A stretch of 64,000 nt of DNA from Raineyella sp964402325 (GTDB lineage: Bacteria; Actinomycetota; Actinomycetes; Propionibacteriales; Propionibacteriaceae), in the NCBI GenBank assembly GCA_964402325.1, contig CAYOBI010000005.1:11485-75484 (forward strand), read 5' to 3'. Under the pieces are notes generated by a model. The model was not told where the DNA came from. It saw only the letters and a program-made list of their open reading frames with translations, and did not search any database. Shown here piece after piece: positions 52,824 to 61,688 of this stretch. Position 1 is the first letter of the stretch. Each line of letters starts with the position of its first letter. The position numbers were made by a program, and so were the translations under genes.

Positions 52824-52858
52824 CGAAACCTGCCCCGCCTGATGGCGGGGTAGTTTCG
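52824..52858 (-). terminator. Long hairpin between recombinase core and tRNA-Ala
   Basis: CGAAACCTGCCCCGCC and GGCGGGGTAGTTTCG pair over 15 positions with one bulged C and a 4-base loop (TGAT). On the minus strand it is followed by an AT-rich TTTC stretch. It could end recombinase or tRNA transcription or be a recombinase-site element. Confidence 0.5.
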
Positions 52859-53476
52859 CGTCCGGGGCCGGTTGGGGCGTCTCGCCCTGGTGCTCCTGAG
52901 CGAGGACCGCGGCTGCCGGTTCGGCTGGCACGAACGTGACGTGTTCGTCCTCATCGACGATAATCCGCTTGAACAGTGCGCGGTTGAGGATGCGGCGTTC
53001 AGCAGGTTCGCACCTGCTGTAGAGGTCGCCGAGATCGGTGAGGACACCGACGATCTGATCGAGTCCCTCGTGAGCGTTGTGGTAGGTGGTCGCGAGACTG
53101 TCGAGGCGGTTGGCGATCGCGTCGAGGCTGGTGCGGATGCGGTCCTGTTCGGTCTTGAGCAGATCGAGCGGGATGGCGTCGGCGTAGTGGGCTTGGACGA
53201 GCTTGAGGCGTTCGGCTTCGAGCTTGTCGCGCTGTGCAGTCAGCACGCCGCGTTCATCGTCGCTGGAAGCTTCGAGCTGGTTGAATACTTGATGCAGGAC
53301 CTGGCTGACGTGCTCGGCTTCCTCGCTGGTGAGGCCGTTGGTGCTGTAGTCGCGTTCGATGCGGTCTTCCATGCGTTCGGCGAGGATCGCCGAACGGGTG
53401 CAGCCGTTCTTCTTGCGTCGCCCGGAGCAGGTGAAGTACTCGTAGCGATCTCCTTGCTTGTCACGGGGCCGTTCGA

Positions 53477-54610
53477 TCATGAGCTTGGCGCCGCACGAGC
53501 AACACAAGCTCCCCTTGAGGTAGTGGTCATACTTCTGAGGCCTCTCACCGACGGCGTTCTTCGCATCGAGCTGCGTCTGGACGCGCAGCCACGTGTCCGG
53601 GTCGACCAGCGGGTGACGTGGATGCCGGTCTCCCACATGTGCCCGTACGCGGTCGCGACGGTCTGCCCGTTGAGGGTGTGTTCGATGACGATGAGCCCGC
53701 CGTAGCCGCCGGAGAACTCGGCGACGGTGACGGTGCCATCGGCCGCCGCGAGGATCGCGGTGCCGTCCGGGGCGGCGAAGTCGGTGCCGGTGTGGAACGA
53801 ACTCTCCCCGGAGATCGGATGGACCCGCGGCCCGTACTCGCTGGTCAGCACCCAGGTACCCGCGGGCACCGGGAACACCACCCGCGAGGACTCCGCAGCA
53901 CCAGTCTGCGCGGCCGGGACTGTGGTGCCGCCGGTCGAGGCACCCGCGCCGGCTGTCGTGGTGGTGCCAGTGAGGATGGTCAGGATGGTCTCGGCGACGG
54001 GCTCGTAGTTGCGGTACCGGTCGGGGTAGGCGGAGACTTCTACGGCTTGGGCGGCCTCGCCCTTGTCCATCTTTTCCCAGCCGGGAATGTCCAACAGGCC
54101 CCGCGGTGAGGGGTGGTTGGGGCCGGTGGGTCCGCCGAAGAACGCCTGCACCTGATATGTCGGGTCCATCAGCTCGGCGACGGTGCCCCACCCGGACTGC
54201 GGCCGCATCTGGAACAACCCCAGGGAGTCGTTGTCGGAGCCGTCGCCGTCGTTGGGATAGTCCGCCGACTCCGGATAGACGCTCGTGTTGGACAGCATCC
54301 GCAGGGTGGATTCGGTCAGCGCCGCCATCAGCGCAATCACCAGCCCGTCCTGGGTCACCCCGTCGATGCCGGACCCGGTCTCGATGATCGTCGCCGCATG
54401 CGTGAGCTGCTGATTGTTCAGCGTGATGGTCTCGCCGTTGGCGGTGGTGACTTCCAGCTCGTCGGGGACGTCGCCGACCCTGACGCTTGTGCCAGCCACG
54501 GTGCAGGAGGCCGAGGCGGCAGGGTTCGTCACCACTCCGACCCCGACCAGCACCAGCGACGGGGCGAGGAACACCAGCGCGAGGGCGGCGAGGGCGAGCT
54601 TCTTCACCAT
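53477..54610 (-). pseudogene. M23 peptidase / transglycosylase-like protein, 3'-truncated by fusion
   Basis: ATG 54610 follows a GGAGG site. The signal/TM segment is LALAALALVFLAPSLVLVGVGVV. A lysozyme-like part (AALTEST, SLGLFQMRPQSGWG) precedes an M23 LytM domain with HTGTDFAAPDG (first His and Asp ligands) and TVATAYGHMWETGIHV. At about 53611-53617 it breaks into recombinase sequence read out of frame (to stop 53477), so the HxH metal motif is lost. Intact relatives degrade peptidoglycan during conjugation. The transglycosylase part may still fold. Confidence 0.78.
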
Positions 54611-54625
54611 GAGCGCACCTCCGGC

Positions 54626-55333
54626 CTATCGGAGGGGGTTGTCGAGCTGGGACAGCCGCAGCAGGTGGCAGGTGTCATAGGTGGGCGCGCAGACGAGGAA
54701 CACGGTGAACGCCACCGGATGCTCGGAGGTGACGGTCTCGCCGTTCCAGAGGCCGGTGCGGTGGCGGGCGCCCTCGATCGTGTAGGCGATGGTGCCCTCG
54801 GCGAGCTGCCCGGGTTGTGCCTGTTCGAGGGCCGCGTCCCAGGCATCGGGCACGTAGGCGTCGTCGATGGTGAGGTGCTGGGCGGTGGCGTAGTGGCGCA
54901 GCTCGATCCAGGCGTCCCGGTTCGGCAGGTAGGTGGCGATGTCGGCGGCGAGCCCGGCCTGCTCCGCACCCGAGGGGTCACCGACGGCCAGGACGACCGA
55001 GGTGTAGTCCAGGGGCATGAACCCGCTGGCCGTGTCCCAGGCGAACAGCGCCGTTGCGACGTTGCGGGCGAAGGTCGCCGGATCAGTCGAGGCCCGCACG
55101 CTCGACAGACGCGGTGTCGCGGTCGGTGCCGGATCGCCCGGCGCCGGATCGCTGGGTGCGGTCACAGCCGGTCTAGGCCCGGAGCCGCGGTTGGCGTCCT
55201 CGCCTGCGGTGGGTGGTCCGGTGAGGAGACCGTAGACGCCGACACCGGCCAGCACCAGGACCGCCACGAGGGCGGCGAGGGCGGCGATCAGCTGGTGACG
55301 CGAACGCGGGGCAGACAGGTCGGGAGTCTTCAT
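54626..55333 (-). CDS. Conjugation-associated membrane-anchored protein (hypothetical)
   Basis: A 235-aa protein, ATG 55333, ending 15 bases before the peptidase start. One N-terminal transmembrane helix (LIAALAALVAVLVLAGVGVYGLL) leads into a Pro/Thr/Ala linker (about 40-75). An exported domain follows (DPATFARNVATALFAWDTASGFMPLDYTSVVLAVGDPSG ... LWNGETVTSEHPVAFTVFLVCAP). Its fold resembles TcpC/VirB8-like assembly proteins of Gram-positive conjugation modules, but this is a guess from topology and neighbours. Confidence 0.6.
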   Translation of the reverse strand: MKTPDLSAPRSRHQLIAALAALVAVLVLAGVGVYGLLTGPPTAGEDANRGSGPRPAVTAPSDPAPGDPAPTATPRLSSVRASTDPATFARNVATALFAWDTASGFMPLDYTSVVLAVGDPSGAEQAGLAADIATYLPNRDAWIELRHYATAQHLTIDDAYVPDAWDAALEQAQPGQLAEGTIAYTIEGARHRTGLWNGETVTSEHPVAFTVFLVCAPTYDTCHLLRLSQLDNPLR

Positions 55334-55375
55334 GCCCGGTAGGTGCACCACGAGCACCCGCAGTCAACCAAATGC

Positions 55376-56383
55376 TCACAGGGCGCGCAGGTGCCCCCGC
55401 GCTGGCGGGGTCTCGTGGCCTGCCCGGCGGTCGCGGGCGGTACGCAGTTCCTCGGCGAACCTGCTGGTGCCCTCGACGGCGGTCAGGAAGGACTCGATCT
55501 GCTCATCGGTGAGTTCGGCGGCGAGCTGCTCGACGTCGTAGTGGGTCCACCAGTTCGCCAGTTCGGTCCACGTCAGCACGAACGCCCGCACCGGATACCG
55601 CACCAGCGCACCATCATCGTCGGCTGGCGGCGTGGACCGGGGAGTGCGCTTCTTCGCTGTCGCGCTCTTCGCGCGGGCGAGCGCGTCGGCGGCAAGCTGG
55701 TGCAGGTCCGCCTCGCGGTGGTTCCTGGCCGTCTCGGCGAGATCGTGGATGTGCCGGTAGATCGGATCGACGGCGGCACCGGCGTCGATCCGCTCCAGCT
55801 CGCCAGCCACGTATCGGCGTAGCTCGGCCGGCTGGGCGGTGTCGTCGGCAAGCTGCTGGAGGTAGCCGATCTTGTCCAGCGTGGCGTGGGACGCGCCGCC
55901 CGGGACCATCGCCGCCGCCTGCTCCCGGGCCTTCCCGGCAGGTGACGGTGGTGCACAATTTGCACCACCGGCACTTCCCAGCTGATTCTCCGCACTGAAC
56001 CGGGCCGCGGCCTGCCGGCGGGCGGCGTCCTCGGCCATCAGCGCCTTCAGCTCCCGGTAGAGGCCGGCGGCCTCGGTCTGCGTCAGGGGTTTGTGCAGGA
56101 CGTTGTCGTCCTGCTCGGCCAAGAGGTGCCCGAGCCGGTCGGAGATGCCCGAGCGGACCCACACGTTGACGGTCTTCCAGCCGAGCTGTCTGATCGCGGT
56201 CAGCCTCCTGGCCCCGCACACAAGCACGCCGTCGGGGGTAATGGTGATGGGTTGCAGGAGGTCGTCGCGGTCGATGGAGGCAGCCAGTTCGTCGATGTCG
56301 CCCAGCTCGGTGCGGTGTCGACGCCCCACCTGGATCGAGGCGACGGTGCGTTCCAGCTCGATGAAACCCGCCGGCGCGCTCAT
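55376..56383 (-). CDS. ParB/Srx-fold nuclease-like domain protein
   Basis: A 335-aa protein. Residues 10-105 form a ParB N-terminal domain (ELERTVASIQVGRRHRTELGDIDELAASIDRDDLLQPITITPDGVLVCGARRLTAIRQLGW, with GxRR motif). A helical region (LTQTEAAGLYRELKALMAEDAARRQAAARFSAE) follows like the ParB HTH. The C-terminal third is unrelated. No ParA is adjacent, so it may act in replication, transfer or regulation of the element. ATG 56383 overlaps the previous stop (ATGA). Confidence 0.82.
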   Translation of the reverse strand: MSAPAGFIELERTVASIQVGRRHRTELGDIDELAASIDRDDLLQPITITPDGVLVCGARRLTAIRQLGWKTVNVWVRSGISDRLGHLLAEQDDNVLHKPLTQTEAAGLYRELKALMAEDAARRQAAARFSAENQLGSAGGANCAPPSPAGKAREQAAAMVPGGASHATLDKIGYLQQLADDTAQPAELRRYVAGELERIDAGAAVDPIYRHIHDLAETARNHREADLHQLAADALARAKSATAKKRTPRSTPPADDDGALVRYPVRAFVLTWTELANWWTHYDVEQLAAELTDEQIESFLTAVEGTSRFAEELRTARDRRAGHETPPARGHLRAL

Positions 56384-57207
56384 CGCGACCCGCCCCCACG
56401 AGGATTCCGGTTGCGGTGAGCGGGCGCGGCCAGGGAGATGGTGAGCACGAGGTCGTCGTCGCGCAGCAGCACCGGCAGGCTCTCGCCGATCAGCAGCCGC
56501 AGCAGCACGCCCCGCCCCGCGGTCGTGGCGGCGTAGGCGGGGTGGGGGTTACCCAGCAGCGCCTTCAACAGCGCCGTCCAGGAATGGCCGGGGATGTCGA
56601 GCAAGGCGCGGGCGTGCTTGTCGCGGCGCAGCGCCTCGTAGGTGACCTGCCGGGTGCCGGCCTTGGTCAGCACCCCGCACACATGCTCGATCCCGGCGCG
56701 CGCCGTGGCTGGCGACCAGTCCAGCAGCGTGAACAACGCGATCGCATCCTCAACAGCTGAGCCCGCCGACGTGCGCGCCCGCGACGACGCCGCAGAACCG
56801 TCGCCCTCATCGTCGGCGGCGGTTGTGGTGTCGTCGGTGATCTGGAATGCCGGGTGGTAGTCGGCCAGCGGGTTCTCCCGGTCGGAGAAGCGTTCGGGGT
56901 CGTGGAACGCTGAGATGTGCGGGCGGCGTGCCTGGTGGACCGAGCACAGGAGTCCTTGGGCGCGTTCCTCAAAGATGCAGGTGATCCGCACCGCGTGCGT
57001 GATCACCGCCCACGGATCATTCGCCTCCCGTGCTGCTGTGGTGCGCATCACGTTGAACGCCGCGGTGGCGGCCTCCCACGGGTCAAGGCCGTGCTTGCGT
57101 GCCAGGGGTGCGTACTTCTCCGCCGCGTGGGCCATCAGTGCCGCGGCGGTCCGGTCGTGCTCCCACGCACCCGGCCCGGCATCAGGCGATGGGCGAAATC
57201 GGAGCAT
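56380..57207 (-). CDS. Hypothetical mobile-element protein coupled to the ParB-like gene
   Basis: A 275-aa soluble protein, ATG 57207. HDRTAAALMAHAAEKYAPLARKHGLDPWEAATAAFNVMRT resembles the N-terminus of sigma-factor-like or replication-associated helical domains in actinobacterial elements. WAVITHAVRITCIFEERAQGLLCS and a later VLTKAGTRQVTYEALRRDKHARALLDIPGHSWTALLKALLG suggest DNA binding. No named family recognised. Its stop overlaps the ParB-like start by four bases. Confidence 0.6.
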   Translation of the reverse strand: MLRFRPSPDAGPGAWEHDRTAAALMAHAAEKYAPLARKHGLDPWEAATAAFNVMRTTAAREANDPWAVITHAVRITCIFEERAQGLLCSVHQARRPHISAFHDPERFSDRENPLADYHPAFQITDDTTTAADDEGDGSAASSRARTSAGSAVEDAIALFTLLDWSPATARAGIEHVCGVLTKAGTRQVTYEALRRDKHARALLDIPGHSWTALLKALLGNPHPAYAATTAGRGVLLRLLIGESLPVLLRDDDLVLTISLAAPAHRNRNPRGGGSR

Positions 57208-57260
57208 GGATGGAGCGTGTGCGGGCAAGCACCGGGGAGAAACGTCCGACGGGCATGCTG

Positions 57261-57548
57261 TCACGCGCCCGCACCGTCCGGGTCGCCGTCGTCCGTCGCT
57301 GCGACGGTCTGTGGATGACCCGGAGCCGAAGCGTTGCCCCGTCCATGCACGTCCAGCAGACGTGCGCCTTGCTGGCTGCATCCACAGAGCAGTACAGCAG
57401 CGAGTACGGTCATGGCGAAGGTGATGGAAGCAACGCCGCCAGCGGTGACCGCAATGCCGCCAGCGTTGATCGCACCGATGCCGTCACATGCACCCGTGCC
57501 CGGCTGCGGAGCGCGCGTCGCCAGCACATATGGCGGTACGATCGACAT
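57261..57548 (-). CDS. Small hypothetical membrane protein
   Basis: A 95-aa protein, ATG 57548 with a GGGGAGGG site 6 bases upstream, preferred over two upstream Met codons. One hydrophobic segment (INAGGIAVTAGGVASITFAMTVLAAVLLCGC) could span the membrane and ends in a Cys resembling a lipobox, but it is too far from the N-terminus for a standard signal. The tail is acidic. No family recognised. First gene of the ParB-like group. Confidence 0.55.
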   Translation of the reverse strand: MSIVPPYVLATRAPQPGTGACDGIGAINAGGIAVTAGGVASITFAMTVLAAVLLCGCSQQGARLLDVHGRGNASAPGHPQTVAATDDGDPDGAGA

Positions 57549-57684
57549 CGAGACCCTCCCCGCCTCTCGGCTCATCCGGGCACGTCGAGCTGAGCCCCCG
57601 GTCAGGAGCAATGCAGTGGAGCGTGCCCGCCCCGAATGAAAAACGCGTGCTCACCACGCCCCGTCCGACCTCAGAGGGCTCGCC

Positions 57685-58590
57685 TCAGGGCACCACGACG
57701 ATCTTTCCGGCCGCATGTCCGGTCTCGACTGCGGCAATCGCCTGGCCTGCTTCATCCAGGCCGAATTGGGCGCCCACGTGCGGATCGACCAGCCCGTATT
57801 GGATCACCTCGGTGATCTTCCCCATAGCCTCATTCGTGCGTGCCAGGGCCAGGCCGCCCAGTTCGGCGGCGGTGTCCGGATCAGCCGCTGAGATGATCCG
57901 GGTCCGGTCGGGCACCAGGTCCGCGACGGCGCGCAGCGCGTCCCCACCGACGAGGTCGACAATCAGATCTGCCCCGTCGGGGGCGATTTCGCGCACCCGT
58001 TCGGGCAGGTTCGGACCGGATTCGACGAAGATGGCACCGGTGGACTCGACCAGGCTCCGCTTAGCTGAGCTGGCCACACCGATGACCCTGAACTCGTGCA
58101 CCCGGCCGATCTGTGCGGCCATCAGTCCCACCCCACCGCCCGCGCCCAGCAGCAGCAGGGTCTGGCCAGGTTCGAGTTCGATCTGGTGGGTGGCGTCATA
58201 GGCCGTGGCCGCGGCTACCGGGATGGTGGCGGCGTCGGTGAAGGAGATCTCCTCGGGCTTGGCCACGGTCGTGGCGGCGCGCAACAGTGTGTGTTCGGCC
58301 AGCCCACCGTGTCCGGGTGCCACCAGACCGAGCACTTCGTCGCCCACGGTGAATTCCTCGATCCCGTCGCCGAGCTGGGTGATCACGCCGGCGGCCTCGC
58401 GTCCCATCGGTGCCGGCAGGCTCCAGTGATGGCCCAGCTGGCCCTCGCGGATCTTCCAGTCGGCTGGGTTCACTCCGGCGGCCCGTACCTCGATGGCCAG
58501 CTCTGCGGGCCCGGGCACGGGAACAGGCCGGTCGATCAGCTGCTGGGTCTCGGGCCCGCCGTAGTCGTTGAACACATAGACCTTGGACAT
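57685..58590 (-). CDS. NADP-dependent quinone oxidoreductase-like protein (MDR, zinc-free)
   Basis: A 301-aa medium-chain reductase. An N-terminal GroES-like domain (AAGVNPADWKIREGQ, PMGREAAGVITQLGDGIEEFTVGDEV) precedes the Rossmann fold (LLLLGAGGGVGLMAAQIGRVHEFRVIG, the GxGxxG-type loop). No structural or catalytic zinc Cys set is seen, as in quinone oxidoreductase/zeta-crystallin types. It probably detoxifies quinones or enones. Same strand as the cupin and P-type ATPase, suggesting a stress-response unit. Confidence 0.88.
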   Translation of the reverse strand: MSKVYVFNDYGGPETQQLIDRPVPVPGPAELAIEVRAAGVNPADWKIREGQLGHHWSLPAPMGREAAGVITQLGDGIEEFTVGDEVLGLVAPGHGGLAEHTLLRAATTVAKPEEISFTDAATIPVAAATAYDATHQIELEPGQTLLLLGAGGGVGLMAAQIGRVHEFRVIGVASSAKRSLVESTGAIFVESGPNLPERVREIAPDGADLIVDLVGGDALRAVADLVPDRTRIISAADPDTAAELGGLALARTNEAMGKITEVIQYGLVDPHVGAQFGLDEAGQAIAAVETGHAAGKIVVVP

Positions 58591-58651
58591 GGGATCTCCT
58601 TCTCAGTGGTTTCGATTCGGCGTCCCAGTGGGTTCGCCAGAACGGTGTTGT

Positions 58652-59077
58652 TCAGTGCCGCGGCGGTTCGTCTCGGCCGGCGGCCTCGGCAGCGTCGGCT
58701 TCGCCCTTTGTGGCGAAGGCGACACCGGCGGCGTGTTCCGGCGGGCTGTAGACGGTGTAGAGCACCAGCGACTCCTCGCCGGTGTTGCGGAAGTTATGCT
58801 GGGCGCCGGCAGGAACCGCGCACTGGTCGCCTGCCTCGATGGGGTGGGTGTGACCGTTGAGGTCCGCCTCGCCGATACCGGAGACAAAGGTCAGGATCTG
58901 GTCGGTGTGTTCGTGGACCTCGTCCCCGATCTCACCACCGGGCGGAATCGTCATGACGACGATCTGGGCGTGTTCGCCGGTCCACAGCACCTTCCGGAAG
59001 TCCGGATTGTCCCGGGCGACGTCCGCAATAGTAAAGTGCTCGACGTTGTCTCCAAGGGTGAAGTTCTTCTCGGTCAT
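58652..59077 (-). CDS. Cupin-domain protein
   Basis: A 141-aa single-domain cupin. Motif 1 is GDEVHEHTDQILTFVSGIGE with metal ligands H, H and the downstream E/Q; motif 2 is PAGAQHNFRNTGEESL. The C-terminal tail is Ala/Glu-rich (TKGEADAAEAAGRDE). Cupins bind a metal and act as dioxygenases, isomerases or sensors. The order with the oxidoreductase and metal ATPase suggests a role under oxidative or metal stress, not proven. Confidence 0.85.
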   Translation of the reverse strand: MTEKNFTLGDNVEHFTIADVARDNPDFRKVLWTGEHAQIVVMTIPPGGEIGDEVHEHTDQILTFVSGIGEADLNGHTHPIEAGDQCAVPAGAQHNFRNTGEESLVLYTVYSPPEHAAGVAFATKGEADAAEAAGRDEPPRH

Positions 59078-59199
59078 GGCTGATCTCCTCTGCTTCCTGT
59101 ATGGCTGTCTCTATGTCGCTGTCTGAGTTTTCGTGCTTATCCGTCCTCGGGATGATCCGGAGGCGTGCGGGCCCCAGGGCCCCGGTGCGGATTTGGATG

Positions 59200-61200
59200 T
59201 CAGGCGGTTACCTGCTGTGCCCCTTTCTCCGTGGTCCTCTCGGCCGGTGGCGTCGTGGTCGAACCGCGGCTCTTCCGTAGCAGTCGCATTGCGTTGATGA
59301 TGACGACCAGTACGGAGGCTTCGTGGACGAGCATGCCGACGGACATGGTCACCCCGCCGGCGAAAACACCGGCCAGCAGCAGCACCACGGTGATCAGGGC
59401 GATCGCGATGTTCTGCCGCATCACGGACACAGTCCGCTTGGCTAGACCGATGGCCTCCGGCAGTTTGAGCAGGTTGTCACCCATCAGGGCGATGTCCGCG
59501 GTCTCCACGGCCACGGCCGAACCGGCCGCGCCCATCGCCACGCCGATGTTCGCGGTGGCCAAAGCTGGGGCGTCGTTGACGCCGTCCCCGACCATGGCAA
59601 TCGTGTGGCCCTGGCGCTGTAGCTGTGCGACCACGTCCAGCTTGTCTTCGGGGAGCAGGGAGGCGTGGATCTCGTCGATCCCGGTGGCCTTCCCGACGGC
59701 CTCGGCCACCAGTCGGGTGTCACCGGTGAGCATGACCACCTTCTCGACCCCGGCTCGGTGGAGCCGGGCGACCATCTCGGCGGCGTCCTGCCGGATCTGA
59801 TCGGCCACGGCGACGACGCCGATCACCTGGTCGTCGACGGCCACGATCATCGGCGTCTTTCCATCGGAGGCCAGCGTTTCCGACGCCCGAGCGGCGCTGC
59901 CGTCGTCGGGAACGCCGTACTGGTCCAGCAGCGGCGGGTTGCCGATGAGCACCCGTTGGCCGGCAACGTCGGACACGATGCCCTTACCGGGGACCGGGGT
60001 GACGGTGCCGGGGACCCCCTCGGGGGCCACCCCCTCATCGCGCGCCGTCTGAAGGATGGGACGGGCCAGCGGGTGCTCCGAACCAGCCTCGGCGGCCGCG
60101 GCCCAGCGCAGCACGTCGGCACGGTCCCGTGCCGAATCCAGGACCACGACATCGGTGAGGACAGGTTGGCCCTCGGTGAGGGTGCCGGTCTTGTCCACGG
60201 CGACCGCCGAGATCTTGGCCGAGGTCTCCAGGAACTCGCCGCCCTTGATCAGGATGCCATTACGGGCAGCCCGGCCGATGCCGGCCACGATCGCGACCGG
60301 AATGGAGATCACCAGGGCGCCGGGGCAGCCGATGACCAGCAGGGTCAACGCCAGGACCACGTCGCCGGCGATCAGTCCGGCCGCCAGTGCCAGCACCATG
60401 ACGGCGGGGGTGTACCAGCGGGAGAAGCGGTCCATGAAGGCCTGGGTGCGGGCCTTGGCGTCCTGGGCCTCCTCCACCCGGTGGATGATGCGGGCCAGGG
60501 TGGTGTCCGCGCCGATGCCAGTGGCCAGCACTTGCAGGAAGCCGCCGCGGGAGACAGTGCCGGCGAACACCTGGTCACCTTTAGATTTCTCTACCGGGAT
60601 CGATTCGCCGGTGATGGAGGCCTCGTCGATGGCACCAGTGCCGGAGACGACCTGGCCGTCCACGGGGACCTTCGAGCCGTTCTTGACCAGGACGATCTCG
60701 CCCATTCTCACCTGTCCGGCAGGGATCTCCTGTTGTTCACCATCGCGCACAACGACGGCGGAATCCGGGGCGACGGCGACCAGCTCGGCCAGTGCCGAGC
60801 GGGTCTTGTTCAAGGTGGCAGCTTCCAGGGCGTGGCCGATCGCGAACAGGAACGTGACCGCCGCGGCCTCCCAGAAGTTGCCGATGATGACCGCGCCGAT
60901 GGCCGCCACCGACACCAGCAGGTCGATGCCGATGACCTTGGCGACCAGGGCGCGAACCGCCTTGATCACGATCCCGTAGCCGGCGACCACTGCGGCGGCG
61001 ACCATGAAGGCATCCGCGAGGGTGAAGACCGCGGTGGCATGGGTGGCGTGGGCGCCGGCATCGAGCCACCACTGGGGGCTGATAGTGAGGTTGGCCGCAC
61101 CCTCGGCCAGCCGTTGAACGGCGAAGGAGATGATGATGAGTACGCCGGACACGACGGGGACCGACCAGTTCCCATAGACCCATTTCTGGAGCCTGTTCAC
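59200..61200 (-). CDS. Heavy-metal-translocating P-type ATPase with CPG motif
   Basis: A 666-aa P1B ATPase. Actuator motif ITGESIPVEK, phosphorylation site AVDKTGTLTEG, HP motif GSEHPLARPI, hinge MVGDGVNDAPALATANIG. The transmembrane metal motif in TM6 reads VIGCPGALVIS, CPG in place of the Cu(I) CPC, so the exported metal is uncertain (Zn, Cd or other). No N-terminal HMA domain; the next gene supplies one separately. GTG 61200 (VNRLQKWVYGNW) is chosen; a frame extension to 61275 lacks homology. Confidence 0.88.
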   Translation of the reverse strand: MNRLQKWVYGNWSVPVVSGVLIIISFAVQRLAEGAANLTISPQWWLDAGAHATHATAVFTLADAFMVAAAVVAGYGIVIKAVRALVAKVIGIDLLVSVAAIGAVIIGNFWEAAAVTFLFAIGHALEAATLNKTRSALAELVAVAPDSAVVVRDGEQQEIPAGQVRMGEIVLVKNGSKVPVDGQVVSGTGAIDEASITGESIPVEKSKGDQVFAGTVSRGGFLQVLATGIGADTTLARIIHRVEEAQDAKARTQAFMDRFSRWYTPAVMVLALAAGLIAGDVVLALTLLVIGCPGALVISIPVAIVAGIGRAARNGILIKGGEFLETSAKISAVAVDKTGTLTEGQPVLTDVVVLDSARDRADVLRWAAAAEAGSEHPLARPILQTARDEGVAPEGVPGTVTPVPGKGIVSDVAGQRVLIGNPPLLDQYGVPDDGSAARASETLASDGKTPMIVAVDDQVIGVVAVADQIRQDAAEMVARLHRAGVEKVVMLTGDTRLVAEAVGKATGIDEIHASLLPEDKLDVVAQLQRQGHTIAMVGDGVNDAPALATANIGVAMGAAGSAVAVETADIALMGDNLLKLPEAIGLAKRTVSVMRQNIAIALITVVLLLAGVFAGGVTMSVGMLVHEASVLVVIINAMRLLRKSRGSTTTPPAERTTEKGAQQVTA

Positions 61201-61290
61201 TTTCGGGTACGACCTTTCTGCGATGAGTGCCAGCGGACCGGCAGATCGGGTATGAGGGAAAATGTGCGACCCCACAGGGGCCCGCGTGCC

Positions 61291-61524
61291 TCAGAAGGCT
61301 GAAGGAGTGGCCTTGTAGCCGGCCTTCGCCACGGCAGTCACGAGGTCATCCACGGAGACGCGCTCGGCGTCGTGGTCGATCTCGATGCGGGATGAGGCGA
61401 AATGGACCTTCACGTTCTCGACACCCTTGAGGCGGCCGACCTGTTTTTCGATCTTCGCCACGCAGGACGGGCAGGAGAATCCCTCGGCCCTCAAAAGGGT
61501 GTGGGTGGCGGTGGAGGTAGTCAT
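61291..61524 (-). CDS. Heavy-metal-associated (HMA) domain protein, CopZ-like
   Basis: A 77-aa ferredoxin-fold metallochaperone. GFSCPSCVAKIEKQV carries the CxxC metal site (C18, C21). ATG 61524 with an AAAGGG site 10 bases upstream. It stands 90 bases before the P-type ATPase, which has no HMA domain, and probably delivers metal to it. CPSC rather than the usual GMTCxxC leaves the metal open. Confidence 0.9.
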   Translation of the reverse strand: MTTSTATHTLLRAEGFSCPSCVAKIEKQVGRLKGVENVKVHFASSRIEIDHDAERVSVDDLVTAVAKAGYKATPSAF

Positions 61525-61594
61525 TGTGAGAATCCCTTTCTTGGTGGTGTTCCGTATTGACACCTTCACGATAGGTTCGCGCCACTGCGAACTC

Positions 61595-61610
61595 CTTGAC
61601 CCAGGTCAAG
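61595..61610. promoter_or_regulatory. Crp/Fnr-type palindrome in the divergent region
   Basis: CTTGACC-CA-GGTCAAG: 7-bp arms with a 2-base centre, close to the FNR/CRP-type consensus TTGAN6TCAA. It lies between the HMA gene (start 61524) and the Crp/Fnr gene (start 61689), so it can control both. Confidence 0.75.
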
Positions 61611-61688
61611 TCCGGACGGCACCGTACGAGGCGCCCCCTGGGGCATCTGGGACGGTGGCGCCCGCGCCGATTCCGGTAGGCTTGAGGC

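Larger units (their letters stand above)
52689..53615 (-). pseudogene. Large serine recombinase, 5'-truncated
   Basis: Only the C-terminal 308 codons remain. HPLVDPDTWLRVQTQLDA is the recombinase-domain end. A zinc ribbon follows (LKGSLCCSCGAKLMIERP with FTCSGRRKKNGC), then a long coiled-coil region (LTAQRDKLEAERLKLVQAHY) and RALFKRIIVDEDEHV. The catalytic resolvase domain is missing; upstream sequence is an M23 peptidase gene in another frame. The last 40 codons run antisense through tRNA-Ala and stop at 52689 in host DNA. It cannot catalyse integration as it stands. Confidence 0.82.

Noticed and set aside
54626..57548. Complete integrative conjugative element
   Set aside because: No relaxase, coupling protein or VirB4-like ATPase in the window, and the recombinase is truncated; only a remnant can be claimed.
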